DNA of 64,000 nt, taken from the NCBI GenBank assembly GCA_043747835.1, contig JAYTOK010000084.1, positions 1-64,000 on the forward strand. The letters are read 5' to 3'. Below are positions 17,560 through 26,306 of the stretch, piece by piece (position 1 is the first letter of the stretch; each line of letters opens with the position of its first letter). The notes under the pieces are model-generated. The model saw only the letters and a list, made by a program, of their open reading frames with translations, did no database searches and was not told the origin of the DNA. Source of the DNA: CADEED01 sp043747835. Lineage in GTDB: Bacteria > Pseudomonadota > Gammaproteobacteria > Steroidobacterales > Steroidobacteraceae. The translations under genes were made by a program, and so were the position numbers.

Positions 17560-18567
17560 CTACCTGGTTGGCAGCGGCGCGCCTCGGGTCTGGGTGCGCA
17601 GGCGCAGTACGCGATGGTTTGCCGTGACGAACAGCGTCGCGCCATCTTCACCGAACGAAACGTTCGCGGTCGGCACGCCCGTGACGATTTGGCCGAGGAG
17701 GGCGCCATCGGACGAATACACGAGCACGCCGCCCGGCCCAGTCGCGAAAACATTCCCGTGAACATCGACCTTGAGGCCGTCGGGCACGCCGTCACCCTCT
17801 TTGTAGAGTTTGCTCGAATCGGCAAACACGCGGCCGTTGGCGATCGAGCCGTCGGGCTTCACGTCATACGCCTTCCAGATGGGCAACTCTTTCTGCGAGT
17901 TCGCGACGTACAGCGTCTTGTAGTCGGGGGAGAACGCGAGACCGTTCGGCGCTTCGAGTTCTTTGGTCAGCAATGTGACCTTTCCATTCGTAGAGACGCG
18001 GAACACGCCCTGGAACGGCAGCTCTTTCGCCGGATCCTTGAAAGTGCCCGGCAAACCGTAGGGCGGGTCGGTGAAATAGAGCGACCCGTCCCGATGGAAG
18101 ACGAGATCGTTGGGGCTGTTGAACTTCTTGCCTTCGAAAGACGTGGCGAGAGCGACCATCTTGCCGTCGGTTTCTCGCCGCGAGACGCGACGGTCGCCGT
18201 GCTGGCACAGCGTGAGACGGCCTTCGAGGTCGAGAGTCAGGCCATTCGAACCCGGTTCGCGCCCGGTGAACGGCGCGGCGCCAGTGTAGCCGCTGTTCTC
18301 GAAGAATCGCGAGACGCCTTTCTCGGCATTCCATCGCATGACGACGTTGCGCGGGATGTCGGAGAAGAGCAGGGACTTCGACTTCGCGTCCCAGATCGGT
18401 CCTTCGGACCAGAGAAGATCGTCGGCTATCTTTTCGATCTTCGTATCGGCGGGTATGAGCGCATCGAAGCGCGCATCGCGCGATTCGAGAGTCGCGTAGG
18501 TTTCCGCGGCAAAAGCGTTCAAGGCCGTAATCCCCCAGAGCAATCCGGCGACGAGAGCAGGACGCAT
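17560..18567 (-). CDS. SMP-30/gluconolactonase family protein, exported
   Basis: This predicted six-bladed propeller lactonase has 335 residues after an N-terminal signal (MRPALVAGLLWGITALNAFA). It shows the SMP-30 family order: SEGPIWDAKSKSLLFSDIP with the metal Glu, GSNGLTLDLEGRLTLCQHGDRRV, NSPNDLVFHRDGSLYFTDPPYG with the metal-binding Asn, and APNGLAFSPDYKTLYVANS, followed by VPDGLKVDVHGNVF. The likely reaction is hydrolysis of a sugar lactone in the periplasm. The start at 18567 follows GGGGGGTGATC. It is divergent from the TonB receptor across 323 bases that hold operator-like palindromes. Confidence 0.88.
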   Translation of the reverse strand: MRPALVAGLLWGITALNAFAAETYATLESRDARFDALIPADTKIEKIADDLLWSEGPIWDAKSKSLLFSDIPRNVVMRWNAEKGVSRFFENSGYTGAAPFTGREPGSNGLTLDLEGRLTLCQHGDRRVSRRETDGKMVALATSFEGKKFNSPNDLVFHRDGSLYFTDPPYGLPGTFKDPAKELPFQGVFRVSTNGKVTLLTKELEAPNGLAFSPDYKTLYVANSQKELPIWKAYDVKPDGSIANGRVFADSSKLYKEGDGVPDGLKVDVHGNVFATGPGGVLVYSSDGALLGQIVTGVPTANVSFGEDGATLFVTANHRVLRLRTQTRGAPLPTR

Positions 18568-18683
18568 GATCACCCCCCATGTTGCGGCGAGGATGCGTGA
18601 GCGCGTCGCATGAGGCAACTCGGCTTGCCGCGCGCAAATCTTTCGCGAACGATTCCGGATGGCGCTACCAACTTTCCACCGTC

Positions 18684-18712
18684 TTGACACCGGTGACATT
18701 CCCATTCATCCT
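18684..18712 (+). promoter_or_regulatory. Possible promoter of the TonB receptor gene
   Basis: TTGACA at 18684-18689 is a perfect -35 match and overlaps the first operator. The best -10 at 17-base spacing is CATCCT (18707-18712), which is poor, so this promoter would need help or is misplaced. Confidence 0.3.
18685..18698. promoter_or_regulatory. Operator-like palindrome 1 (LacI-family type)
   Basis: TGACACCGGTGACA is a near-palindrome around ACCGGT, of the even, CG-centred kind bound by LacI-family sugar regulators. It overlaps the TTGACA -35 hexamer, a position suited to repression. Confidence 0.5.
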
Positions 18713-18717
18713 GAAAA

Positions 18718-18731
18718 TGACACCGGTATCA
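18718..18731. promoter_or_regulatory. Operator-like palindrome 2 (LacI-family type)
   Basis: TGACACCGGTATCA shares TGACACCGGT with palindrome 1. The two centres are 33 bases apart, about three helical turns, so two bound dimers would face the same side of the DNA. No LacI-family gene is present in the window. Confidence 0.5.
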
Positions 18732-18890
18732 GCGATAGCGGAAGCTAGAGACCGGTGGAGGGGTGATCGGCGCGCTCGAGTCTCGGGTGCGCTTCCGGTT
18801 ACCGGGGGAAAATGGTCATGCGTACGTAAATCGGAGCCCTCGAAGCGAGGGTTCTCTCCGCTTGCGTGCCAAAAAACTCAAGGACGAGAA

Positions 18891-21740
18891 ATGAAATCGG
18901 TTAGCGGCATCCTTTCAATCACCTCGCTCGCGGCGCTGTCCCTGTCGGCGGTTGCCCAGCAGCCTGCAGACGACATTTCGACTGGCGGTGGTGTCGACGA
19001 CGGACTCGATGAGGTCGTGGTCACAGGCTTCCGCGGCAGTCTCGCCGACGCGCTCGCGGTCAAGCGAGCCGAAACTGGCATCGTCGACGTCATCAAGGCG
19101 GAAGACGTCGCGAAGTTTCCGGATGCGAACCTCGCCGAGTCGCTGCAGCGTCTTCCTGGCGTGGCAGTCGCGCGCGATGGTGGAGAGGGTCGAAGCATTT
19201 CGGTGCGCGGCCTGGGTCCCGATTTCACGCGCGTGCGCCTGAACGGACTCGAAGCGCAAACCACGTCGAACGGATTCGAAGGCATCAATCGCACTCGCGG
19301 TTTCGATTTCAACGTGTTCGCCTCGGAGCTCTTCAACAGCCTGACGGTGCGCAAGTCGCCGTCGGCGGAGACGGAAGAAGGCTCCCTCGGCGCGACGGTA
19401 GATCTCCAGACAGGCCGGCCTTTCGACAAGCTCGGCACGAATTTCGCCGTCTCGACGAAGGCGAGCTACAACGATCTCGCCGAGAACACCGATCCGCGTT
19501 TCGCGATGCTGGCGAGCAAGACTTTCCTGGACGATTCGTTCGGCGTGCTGGTGTCGGCTGCATATTCGAAGAGCGAGAAGATCAGTCAGGCGAGCCACAA
19601 CCTCAACTGGGATCGCATGACCGACAACGGCGGATGGTGCAATCCGTCGAATGCGATGGGTGCCTGTTTTGGCCAGCCGATGCCGATCGGACTCACCCCC
19701 GCGCAGCTTACGTCGACGACTCTCTACCACCCGCGCATTCCGCGCATGGCGCAATTTGGCGTCGACAACGAGCGACTGGGGATCACCGGAGCGTTGCAAT
19801 GGCAGGCGGCAGACTCGACGCTGCTCTCGCTGGATCTGCTGTACTCCAAGCACCACGGCATACGCACCGAGTTCTTGCTGACGCCCATCGGGCTGTTCCG
19901 CTCGAACACGCAGCAGGGAAAACCCCAGACGATCATCCGCGAGGCCGAGGTGCGCGGCAACGATCTCGTCTACGCGCGCCTCGACAACGTCGATCTGCGC
20001 GCCGAGCGGTCGATTTTCGACTTCACGACGACCTTCAAGCAGGCCGGCTTCACGCTCGAACACCAGTTCAACGACCAATGGAAGGGCACGGTGAAGCTCG
20101 GCGCTTCCGAGTCCGACTTCATCGAGCCGAAGGAAACGACGCTGCAGGTCGACCGCCTCAACACGCAGGGGTTCATCTACGACTTCCGCGAGAGCGAAAC
20201 GCGTCCGCGCATCGTCTGGGGCTTCGACACGACGAATCCCGCTAACTACTTTTACGGACCAGCCCAGACGAGCCCGTTCGGTGGCGTGACGGGTCCGGAA
20301 ATCCGTCTGCGTCCTCAGGCCGTGTACAACGAGTTTCGCCAGGGCTCGTTCGACCTCCAGTACTCCGTGAACGACACCTGGACGTTCAAGAGCGGCGTGA
20401 ACGTGCGCAAGTACGGATTCGAGTCCGACGCGCAGCGCCTCACCAACGAACGCGACGGTCTACCGCAGTTGACCGGTGGGCAGACAGTCGCCGACCTCGT
20501 CACGCTCTTCTCGGGTTTCGAAGGCTTCGGTCTGCCGGCCGACACCGCGGCGTCGTGGGTTGTGCCGTCCGAGCGCGCGTACATCGACATCTTCGACATC
20601 TACAGCAACAGCGGAGCATTCACTTTGCGTCGCGACGTGGCCGCGGCGCGCAGCTCGATCTACTCGGTCGACGAGAAGGATTCTGCCGTTTACCTGCAGG
20701 CGGACTTCAAGAGCGAACTGTTCGGAAAGGCGTTGCGCGGCGATGTGGGGGTGCGCTACGTGCGCACCGAACAGTCGTCCCAGGGCTTCGCGGAAGCGGG
20801 CGCGTCAACGCAGCTCCTGCGTCCGTCGCGCACCTACAACGACTGGCTGCCGGCATTCAACGTGTCGATGGACCTGAGCGACGACTGGGTGGTGCGACTC
20901 GCCGGTTCGCGCGTGATGACGCGCCCGCCGCTCGCCTCTCTGACACCCGGCACGTCGGCCCAGGTTTCCGGTGGTAACCGCAACGTGACGCGCGGCAATC
21001 CGGAGCTCGATCCGATCGAAGCCGACGCGTTCGATCTCAGCGCCGAGTGGTACTTCGCGCCCGAGTCCCTGGTGTCGGTCGGCGTCTTCTACAAGGATGT
21101 GAAGACCTACGTGCAGACGCTGCGCGACTACGTGCAGTTCAACACCCTCGGAATTCCGGACGTCGTGGCGACGAGCCAGGGCGTGAGCCCAACGGACTTC
21201 TTCTACTTCTCGCGCCCGATCAACAGCGATGGCGGTCCGCTCACGGGCGTCGAGCTCAACCTGCAAATGCCGTTCACGTTCCTGCCGGGATTCCTCAAGG
21301 ACTTCGGGCTGCTCGCGAACTACACGCACGTCGACTCCGAGATCACCTACATCATCGTGCAGGGCAATCCTGCCGTGACGCCGGCGATTCCGGCCGTGAC
21401 CGCGGAGCTGCCGCTCACGAACCTGTCGAAGGAAACCGCGAACGCGACGTTGTACTACGGTAAGGGTGGATTCGAAGCGCGCGTGTCGGCTTCGTATCGC
21501 GACGACTACCTGCGCATCGTCCCGGGACTCAATGCCCAAACCGCTGATGGGATGAAGGGCAGCGTGTATATCGATGCGTCGGCGAGCTACAAGCTCAACG
21601 ATCACGTGCAGTTCTCGCTCGAGGGGCAGAACCTCGGTGACACGTACGAACACACCTTCAATGACGCGGTCGAGCAGCGCAACGAGTACTACCGCAACTT
21701 CGGCCGGCAATACACGCTCGGCGTCCGTTACGCGTTCTGA
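18891..21740 (+). CDS. TonB-dependent receptor, carbohydrate type
   Basis: This outer-membrane receptor of 949 residues imports a large substrate using TonB energy. A signal peptide ends near AVAQQ. The N-terminal box DDGLDEVVVTGFRGSLADAL is the TonB-box/plug start. The plug motifs EDVAKFPDANLAESLQRLPGV and RSISVRGLGPDFTRVRLNG are those of the Caulobacter/Xanthomonas-type receptors used for oligosaccharides. The barrel ends in RNFGRQYTLGVRYAF with the terminal Phe expected for outer-membrane insertion. The ATG at 18891 follows AAGGACGAGAA. A GH5 and a GH43 gene follow, so a plant cell wall oligosaccharide is the likely cargo. Confidence 0.92.
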   Translation: MKSVSGILSITSLAALSLSAVAQQPADDISTGGGVDDGLDEVVVTGFRGSLADALAVKRAETGIVDVIKAEDVAKFPDANLAESLQRLPGVAVARDGGEGRSISVRGLGPDFTRVRLNGLEAQTTSNGFEGINRTRGFDFNVFASELFNSLTVRKSPSAETEEGSLGATVDLQTGRPFDKLGTNFAVSTKASYNDLAENTDPRFAMLASKTFLDDSFGVLVSAAYSKSEKISQASHNLNWDRMTDNGGWCNPSNAMGACFGQPMPIGLTPAQLTSTTLYHPRIPRMAQFGVDNERLGITGALQWQAADSTLLSLDLLYSKHHGIRTEFLLTPIGLFRSNTQQGKPQTIIREAEVRGNDLVYARLDNVDLRAERSIFDFTTTFKQAGFTLEHQFNDQWKGTVKLGASESDFIEPKETTLQVDRLNTQGFIYDFRESETRPRIVWGFDTTNPANYFYGPAQTSPFGGVTGPEIRLRPQAVYNEFRQGSFDLQYSVNDTWTFKSGVNVRKYGFESDAQRLTNERDGLPQLTGGQTVADLVTLFSGFEGFGLPADTAASWVVPSERAYIDIFDIYSNSGAFTLRRDVAAARSSIYSVDEKDSAVYLQADFKSELFGKALRGDVGVRYVRTEQSSQGFAEAGASTQLLRPSRTYNDWLPAFNVSMDLSDDWVVRLAGSRVMTRPPLASLTPGTSAQVSGGNRNVTRGNPELDPIEADAFDLSAEWYFAPESLVSVGVFYKDVKTYVQTLRDYVQFNTLGIPDVVATSQGVSPTDFFYFSRPINSDGGPLTGVELNLQMPFTFLPGFLKDFGLLANYTHVDSEITYIIVQGNPAVTPAIPAVTAELPLTNLSKETANATLYYGKGGFEARVSASYRDDYLRIVPGLNAQTADGMKGSVYIDASASYKLNDHVQFSLEGQNLGDTYEHTFNDAVEQRNEYYRNFGRQYTLGVRYAF

Positions 21741-21762
21741 GTTCACGGGGAAGAGAAAACGG

Positions 21763-21790
21763 CTGGCGGAATCCAGTGAGACGCCGCCAG
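21763..21790 (+). other. Stem-loop after the receptor gene
   Basis: CTGGCGG (21763-21769) pairs with CCGCCAG (21784-21790) over a 14-base loop. No T run follows, so it may stabilise or partly end the receptor transcript and is not a standard intrinsic terminator. Confidence 0.35.
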
Positions 21791-21879
21791 TCGCGATTCC
21801 CTCGAGTAAAGGCATAGACTTCGCGCAGTTCGGTGGGGGCCGGACGGTTCGATGGATCGATAAACTCAAGGAGGACTTC

Positions 21880-24018
21880 ATGTCACTTCGCAGACCTTCC
21901 GCTGCGAAATGGCGCAGCGGGCTCGCGCTTTGCGCGTTTCTGCTCGCGTCCATTTCCGCTCCCACTCAAGCCCAGCTCCCAACCGCGCAAACTGTTGCCG
22001 GTCAGATGCGGGTCGGCTGGAATCTCGGCAACACCCTCGAAGCCCAATGCGGTGAAACCGCATGGGGTAACCCGGCAACCACTCAAGCATTGATCAACAG
22101 CGTGAGAGCGGCTGGCTTCAACGCCATACGCATTCCCGCGGCCTGGAACTGTCACGTGAATCCGGCGGGCTCGACGACGATCGACGCCGCGTGGATGGCG
22201 CGCGTCAAGACGGTCGTCGATTACGCTTACAACCAGGGCATGTACGTCATCCTCAACATCCATTGGGATGGCGGCTGGCTGCAGGACAATCCGACGTTCG
22301 CCTTCCAGACGGCTAACAACCAGAAGCAGGCGGCATTCTGGACGCAGATCGCGACGACGTTCCGGGCCTACAACGAACGCATGTTGTTCGCGGGCACGAA
22401 CGAAGTGCACGCGAACTACGACACGCCGACGTCCGAGCACATCACCGTGCAGCAGTCGTACAACCAGACATTCGTGAACGCGGTTCGCGCCACCGGCGGC
22501 AACAACGCCTCACGCACGCTCGTGGTCCAGACGTACAACACGAATGCCTGGCACGGCCTCAACTACTTCTCGCTGCCGTCCGACAGCGCGTCGAGCCGGT
22601 TGATCGTGGAGATCCATCACTACGATCCCTACGACTACACGATCAACCCGAGCGGCCCGTGCCTCGCATGGGGCACGCCGTACACGCAGTACAGCCAGTG
22701 CTCGTGGGCGCAAGAGAACTACCACACCGACCTGTTCAACCAGATTCGGGCGAAATGGGTAGCCACCGGCGTGCCGGTGATCATCGGCGAGTACGGCGTG
22801 GCACGGCGCTCCACCGCCAACGCGGCGGCGCGCGAGTACTACCTCGAGACCGTCACGCGCATCGGGCAGAACAACGGCCTCAAGATGTTCTACTGGGACA
22901 ACGGCGCGCAGTCGGGTGCCAGCGATGTCTTCGCGCTGTTCGACCGCAATAGCGGATCGATCGTCGACTCCGGTGGATTGAACGCGATCATGCGCGGCGT
23001 GGGCGGAACGAGCACCTCGTACGCGCTGGCCGTGACCAAGAGCGGCAGCGGCACTGGCACGGTGGCGTCCACGCCATCGGGCATCAACTGCGGGTCGACC
23101 TGCAACGCGAGCTTCAGCAGCGGCACCTCCGTCGCGCTGACCGCGACCGCGGCGAGCGGCTCGACGTTCGCGGGCTGGAGCGGTGCGTGCAGTGGCACCG
23201 CGACGAGTTGTACCGTGTCGATGACGGCCGCGCGCAACGTGACCGCTTCGTTCAATAGCTCGACGACGAACTACACGCTCAGCGTCACGAAGGCTGGCAC
23301 AGGCGCGGGCACCGTCACGTCGAACACGGGCGGCATCAACTGCGGCAGCACTTGCAGCGCGAACCTCGCCAGCGGCACGTCGGTGACGCTGACGGCGTCG
23401 GCTTCGAGCGGCGCCTCGTTCGCGGGCTGGAGCGGTGCCTGCAGCGGCACCAGCACCTGCACGGTGTCGATGACGCAGGCGCGCGCGGTGACGGCCACGT
23501 TCAACACCGCATCGACCTTCGCGTTGAGCGTGACGCGTGCAGGCACGGGCACCGGCACAGTGACGTCGAACCCGAGCGGCATCAACTGCGGTTCCACCTG
23601 CTCGGCAAATTACGCGAGCGGAACGTCCGTGACGTTGACGGCAGCCGCTGCCAGTGGTTCGACGTTCGCCGGCTGGAGCGGCGCCTGTACGGGCACGGGC
23701 ACCTGCACGACTTCGATGACCGCATCGCGTTCGGTAACGGCAACGTTCAACACGAGCGGCGGAACCGGCGGCACGTGCTCGAATCCCGTCACGTTCACGA
23801 ACAACACGGGCAACTTCAACACGACCGGCGCGGCCTGCTACCGGACCAGCCAGAACGTTGCGGGCTGGGGTTGTTCGAACTTCGATGGCCGCACGGTGAC
23901 GGTCGGCGGCGTGGCGCGCACCTGCGGTCAGTTGCCGCTGACGCGTTCGTCCGACGGCTACTATTACTTCGCGATCACCGCGGGGACGTACTCGTGGGCG
24001 AGCCTCTACGTCTGGTAG
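21880..24018 (+). CDS. GH5-type secreted endoglucanase with three repeat domains and C-terminal binding-like module
   Basis: This 712-residue exoenzyme has a signal peptide (about 1-32, ending PTQAQ). The GH5 catalytic domain (33-375) includes VGWNLGNTLEA, LNIHWDGGW, the acid/base Glu175 in GTNEVHA and the nucleophile Glu304 in IIGEYG. Three copies of a roughly 82-residue beta repeat follow (381-464, 465-546, 547-632), each with GINCGSTC and FAGWSGAC. The C-terminal 80 residues (633-712) are rich in Cys and aromatics (ACYRTSQNVAGWGCSNFDG) and end in WASLYVW, so they probably bind carbohydrate. Beta-1,4-glucan or mannan is the likely substrate. A strong ribosome site AAGGAGGA precedes the ATG. 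Confidence 0.9.
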   Translation: MSLRRPSAAKWRSGLALCAFLLASISAPTQAQLPTAQTVAGQMRVGWNLGNTLEAQCGETAWGNPATTQALINSVRAAGFNAIRIPAAWNCHVNPAGSTTIDAAWMARVKTVVDYAYNQGMYVILNIHWDGGWLQDNPTFAFQTANNQKQAAFWTQIATTFRAYNERMLFAGTNEVHANYDTPTSEHITVQQSYNQTFVNAVRATGGNNASRTLVVQTYNTNAWHGLNYFSLPSDSASSRLIVEIHHYDPYDYTINPSGPCLAWGTPYTQYSQCSWAQENYHTDLFNQIRAKWVATGVPVIIGEYGVARRSTANAAAREYYLETVTRIGQNNGLKMFYWDNGAQSGASDVFALFDRNSGSIVDSGGLNAIMRGVGGTSTSYALAVTKSGSGTGTVASTPSGINCGSTCNASFSSGTSVALTATAASGSTFAGWSGACSGTATSCTVSMTAARNVTASFNSSTTNYTLSVTKAGTGAGTVTSNTGGINCGSTCSANLASGTSVTLTASASSGASFAGWSGACSGTSTCTVSMTQARAVTATFNTASTFALSVTRAGTGTGTVTSNPSGINCGSTCSANYASGTSVTLTAAAASGSTFAGWSGACTGTGTCTTSMTASRSVTATFNTSGGTGGTCSNPVTFTNNTGNFNTTGAACYRTSQNVAGWGCSNFDGRTVTVGGVARTCGQLPLTRSSDGYYYFAITAGTYSWASLYVW
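23020..23775 (+). repeat. Three tandem domain repeats inside the GH5 gene
   Basis: Three units of 252, 246 and about 258 bases encode the InlB-B-like repeat domains. Strings such as GGCATCAACTGCGG and GGCTGGAGCGG recur at matching positions, so the copies are similar at DNA level and could recombine or change number. Confidence 0.85.
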
Positions 24019-24047
24019 TGGTCTTCGTGAACTGACGATGTCGATTG

Positions 24048-24084
24048 CACTGGCCCGCTTCGAAAGAGGCGGGCCAGTGTTTTT
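24048..24084 (+). terminator. Rho-independent terminator after the GH5 gene
   Basis: CACTGGCCCGC (24048-24058) pairs perfectly with GCGGGCCAGTG (24069-24079) over a 10-base loop, followed at once by TTTTT (24080-24084). It ends the receptor/GH5 transcription unit and separates it from the GH43 gene. Confidence 0.93.
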
Positions 24085-24193
24085 GGAAGCCCATACGCGG
24101 GTCACTATCCATCGATCCAGGAATCCGCACGAACCCTCGCGCGTAGCGTGGTAGAACTCGTCCGACTCAACGGATTCGCAGACGAGGGGATCG

Positions 24194-26149
24194 ATGAAAC
24201 CGAGGATTGTGCGAAATATCGCATCGTTGTGGCTGATCTGCGCGGTGGCCTCCGCCGCGGAACCGTCGTTCGAGAATCCGCTGCTGCGCCAGCGCGCCGA
24301 TCCGCACGTGTTCCTTCACAGGGATGGGCAGTACTACTTCACCGCCACCGTCCCTGAATACGACCGCATCGAGATTCGTCGCACGCGCGACCTCAACCTG
24401 CTCTCCACGGCCGAGACCAAGGTAGTTTGGCGCAAACACGCGACCGGTCCGTTGAGCAAACACATCTGGGCGCCCGAGATCCATTTCATCGACGGCAAGT
24501 GGTACATCTACTACACCGCGAGCACCATCGATGCGATCTGGGAAATCCGGCCGCAGGTGCTCATGAACGAGTCCGCCGACCCGTTCAAGGGCGAATGGCG
24601 GGAGATGGGCCAGCTCAAAACCGGCTGGGAAAGTTTCTCGCTCGACGCCACGACGTTCGCCCACAAGGGAAGGCGGTACTTCGCCTGGACCCAGCGTGGG
24701 CGAACGCCGGAAGAGGGCGCGGGCACGAACATCTACCTGTCGGAAATGAGCTCTCCGCTCGCGCTCAAGGGAAAGGTTGCCCTGCTTTCCAAGCCCGACT
24801 TCGAGTGGGAGAAGCGCAAATACGTCGTGAACGAGGGTCCCGCCGTGCTGATCCGCAATGGCCGTATCTTCATGACGTTCTCCGCGAGCGCCACCAACGC
24901 CGACTACTGCGTGGGATTGCTCACCGCCGACGAGAACGCGGATCTGCTCGACCCCGCCTCGTGGAAGAAGTCGGCACAGCCCGTTTTCAAGACCAGCGAG
25001 AAGGCCGGCATCTACGGCCCGGGTCACAACAGCTACACGACGACGCCCGATGGCAAGACGGATCTGTTCGTGCATCACGGACGCGACTACCGTGACATCG
25101 TGGGTCACGAGCTGGACGACCCGAATCGCCACACACGCGTGCAGGCTTTGAGCTGGAACGCCGACGGCACGCCCAACTTTGGCGAGCCCGCGGCCGATCC
25201 CGGCAAGATCGCTGACAAGCCTTTGTTTCGCGATCCCATCTTCGATGGCGCCGCGGATCCGGTCGTGGTCTACACGGGCTCGTTCGGCCGGTGGTACATG
25301 CTCTACACGAATCGCCGCGCTAACTACCCCAGCGGAAAGGGCGTCGAGTGGGTGCACGGCACTCGCGTCGGCATTGCCGAGTCGATGGATGCCGGCGCGA
25401 CGTGGCGGTACACGGGCGAAGCGGACATCGAACTACCAGCCGGCCTCGGCGGCGCGAACGCGACGCACTGGGCTCCCGACGTGATCCGCGACGACAACAA
25501 CGTGTTCCACCTGTTCCTCACCGTCGTGCCCGGCATATTCGACAACTGGAATCATCCGCGGTCGATCGTGCATCTGACGAGCAAGGACCTGCGCACATGG
25601 CGCGACGCGCGACCCGTCACGCTCGCGACCGAGCGCGCGATCGATGCATCGGTGATCAAGCTGCCCGCGGGCGGCTGGCGCATGTACTACAACAATGAGG
25701 TCGACCAGAAATCCATCTGGTACGCCGAAAGCGCGGATCTCGAAACCTGGACCGACAAAGGCCGGCTCATTGCGGATCAAGCCGGCGAAGGTCCGAAGTC
25801 ATTCCAGTGGCGTGGCCGCTGGTGGCTGATCACGGACGTCTGGAAAGGCTTGGCCGTGTATTCGTCGAACGACGGGATCGACTGGAAACGGCAGGCCGAC
25901 AATCTGCTCGAGAGTCCCGGCCAGGGAAATGACGATCGTGTTCAGGGTCAGCACGCGGACGTCGTCGTGAGCGGCGATCGCGCCTGGCTGTTCTATTTCA
26001 CGCACCCGGGCAGGAAGCCGAACGCCAAGCAGCCGGACTCGTATGACACACGCCGCAGTTCGATACAGGTGGTCGAGCTCAGTGAGGCAGGTGGGCAACT
26101 CAGCGTTGCTCGTGATGAGCCAACCCGCGTGGTGCTGCGTCCCAGGTGA
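24194..26149 (+). CDS. Double GH43-type glycosidase, exported
   Basis: The 651-residue protein has a short signal (MKPRIVRNIASLWLICAVASA). The N-terminal half is a five-bladed GH43 propeller. It has the catalytic base Asp36 in RADPHVF, the acidic site in IWAPEIHF and the general acid Glu in VNEGPAVLIRNGRIFMTFS. The second half (about 330-640) repeats a propeller pattern with GAADPVVVY, THWAPDVIRDDNNVFHLF and GEGPKSFQWRGRWWLITD. GH43 enzymes are mostly arabinofuranosidases or xylosidases. Here the product is probably arabinose or xylose released from oligosaccharides in the periplasm or outside. The start follows GAGGGGATCG. It has its own transcription unit. Confidence 0.85.
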   Translation: MKPRIVRNIASLWLICAVASAAEPSFENPLLRQRADPHVFLHRDGQYYFTATVPEYDRIEIRRTRDLNLLSTAETKVVWRKHATGPLSKHIWAPEIHFIDGKWYIYYTASTIDAIWEIRPQVLMNESADPFKGEWREMGQLKTGWESFSLDATTFAHKGRRYFAWTQRGRTPEEGAGTNIYLSEMSSPLALKGKVALLSKPDFEWEKRKYVVNEGPAVLIRNGRIFMTFSASATNADYCVGLLTADENADLLDPASWKKSAQPVFKTSEKAGIYGPGHNSYTTTPDGKTDLFVHHGRDYRDIVGHELDDPNRHTRVQALSWNADGTPNFGEPAADPGKIADKPLFRDPIFDGAADPVVVYTGSFGRWYMLYTNRRANYPSGKGVEWVHGTRVGIAESMDAGATWRYTGEADIELPAGLGGANATHWAPDVIRDDNNVFHLFLTVVPGIFDNWNHPRSIVHLTSKDLRTWRDARPVTLATERAIDASVIKLPAGGWRMYYNNEVDQKSIWYAESADLETWTDKGRLIADQAGEGPKSFQWRGRWWLITDVWKGLAVYSSNDGIDWKRQADNLLESPGQGNDDRVQGQHADVVVSGDRAWLFYFTHPGRKPNAKQPDSYDTRRSSIQVVELSEAGGQLSVARDEPTRVVLRPR

Positions 26150-26161
26150 TGTGTAATTCAC

Positions 26162-26177
26162 CATAATATACATTATG
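26162..26177. promoter_or_regulatory. AT-rich palindrome, possible operator or -10 region
   Basis: CATAAT and ATTATG form a perfect inverted repeat around ATAC just after the GH43 stop and 130 bases before the protease start. It stands out in GC-rich DNA and includes TATA-like -10 sequence. No protein can be assigned to it. Confidence 0.3.
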
Positions 26178-26306
26178 CGACGAATGGAGCATCACGTACC
26201 CAATTTGCAGCTTTGAGCGCTCCCTAACAGTCGTTTGCCTTGCCGCGGCTCAAAGTCCAGTTTCGACTGACCCGAACCTTTGCTGTGCTGGTGGCCACTC
26301 ATCGAT

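Larger units (their letters stand above)
18568..18890. other. Divergent regulatory region, no gene
   Basis: The 323 bases between the lactonase (minus) and TonB receptor (plus) genes hold no convincing gene. They contain two operator-like palindromes (18685-18698, 18718-18731), a perfect TTGACA at 18684-18689 and a hairpin in the receptor leader (CCCTCG 18837-18842 with CGAGGG 18846-18851). A weaker match (11 of 14) to the Caulobacter-type sugar operator TGGTAGCGCTACCA lies at 18657-18670. Confidence 0.6.

Noticed and set aside
21763..21790. Intrinsic terminator after the TonB receptor gene
   Set aside because: A 7-bp stem is present but the loop is long and no T run follows. It is listed only as a stem-loop.
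23020..23775. Repeats that could suggest a CRISPR array or minisatellite
   Set aside because: The units are about 250 bases, in frame, and code for protein domains of the GH5 enzyme. There are no short repeats with spacers.
21740..24193. Further copies of the TGACACCGGT operator before the GH5 and GH43 genes
   Set aside because: No match was found in 21741-21879 or 24085-24193. Only the receptor promoter region carries the motif.
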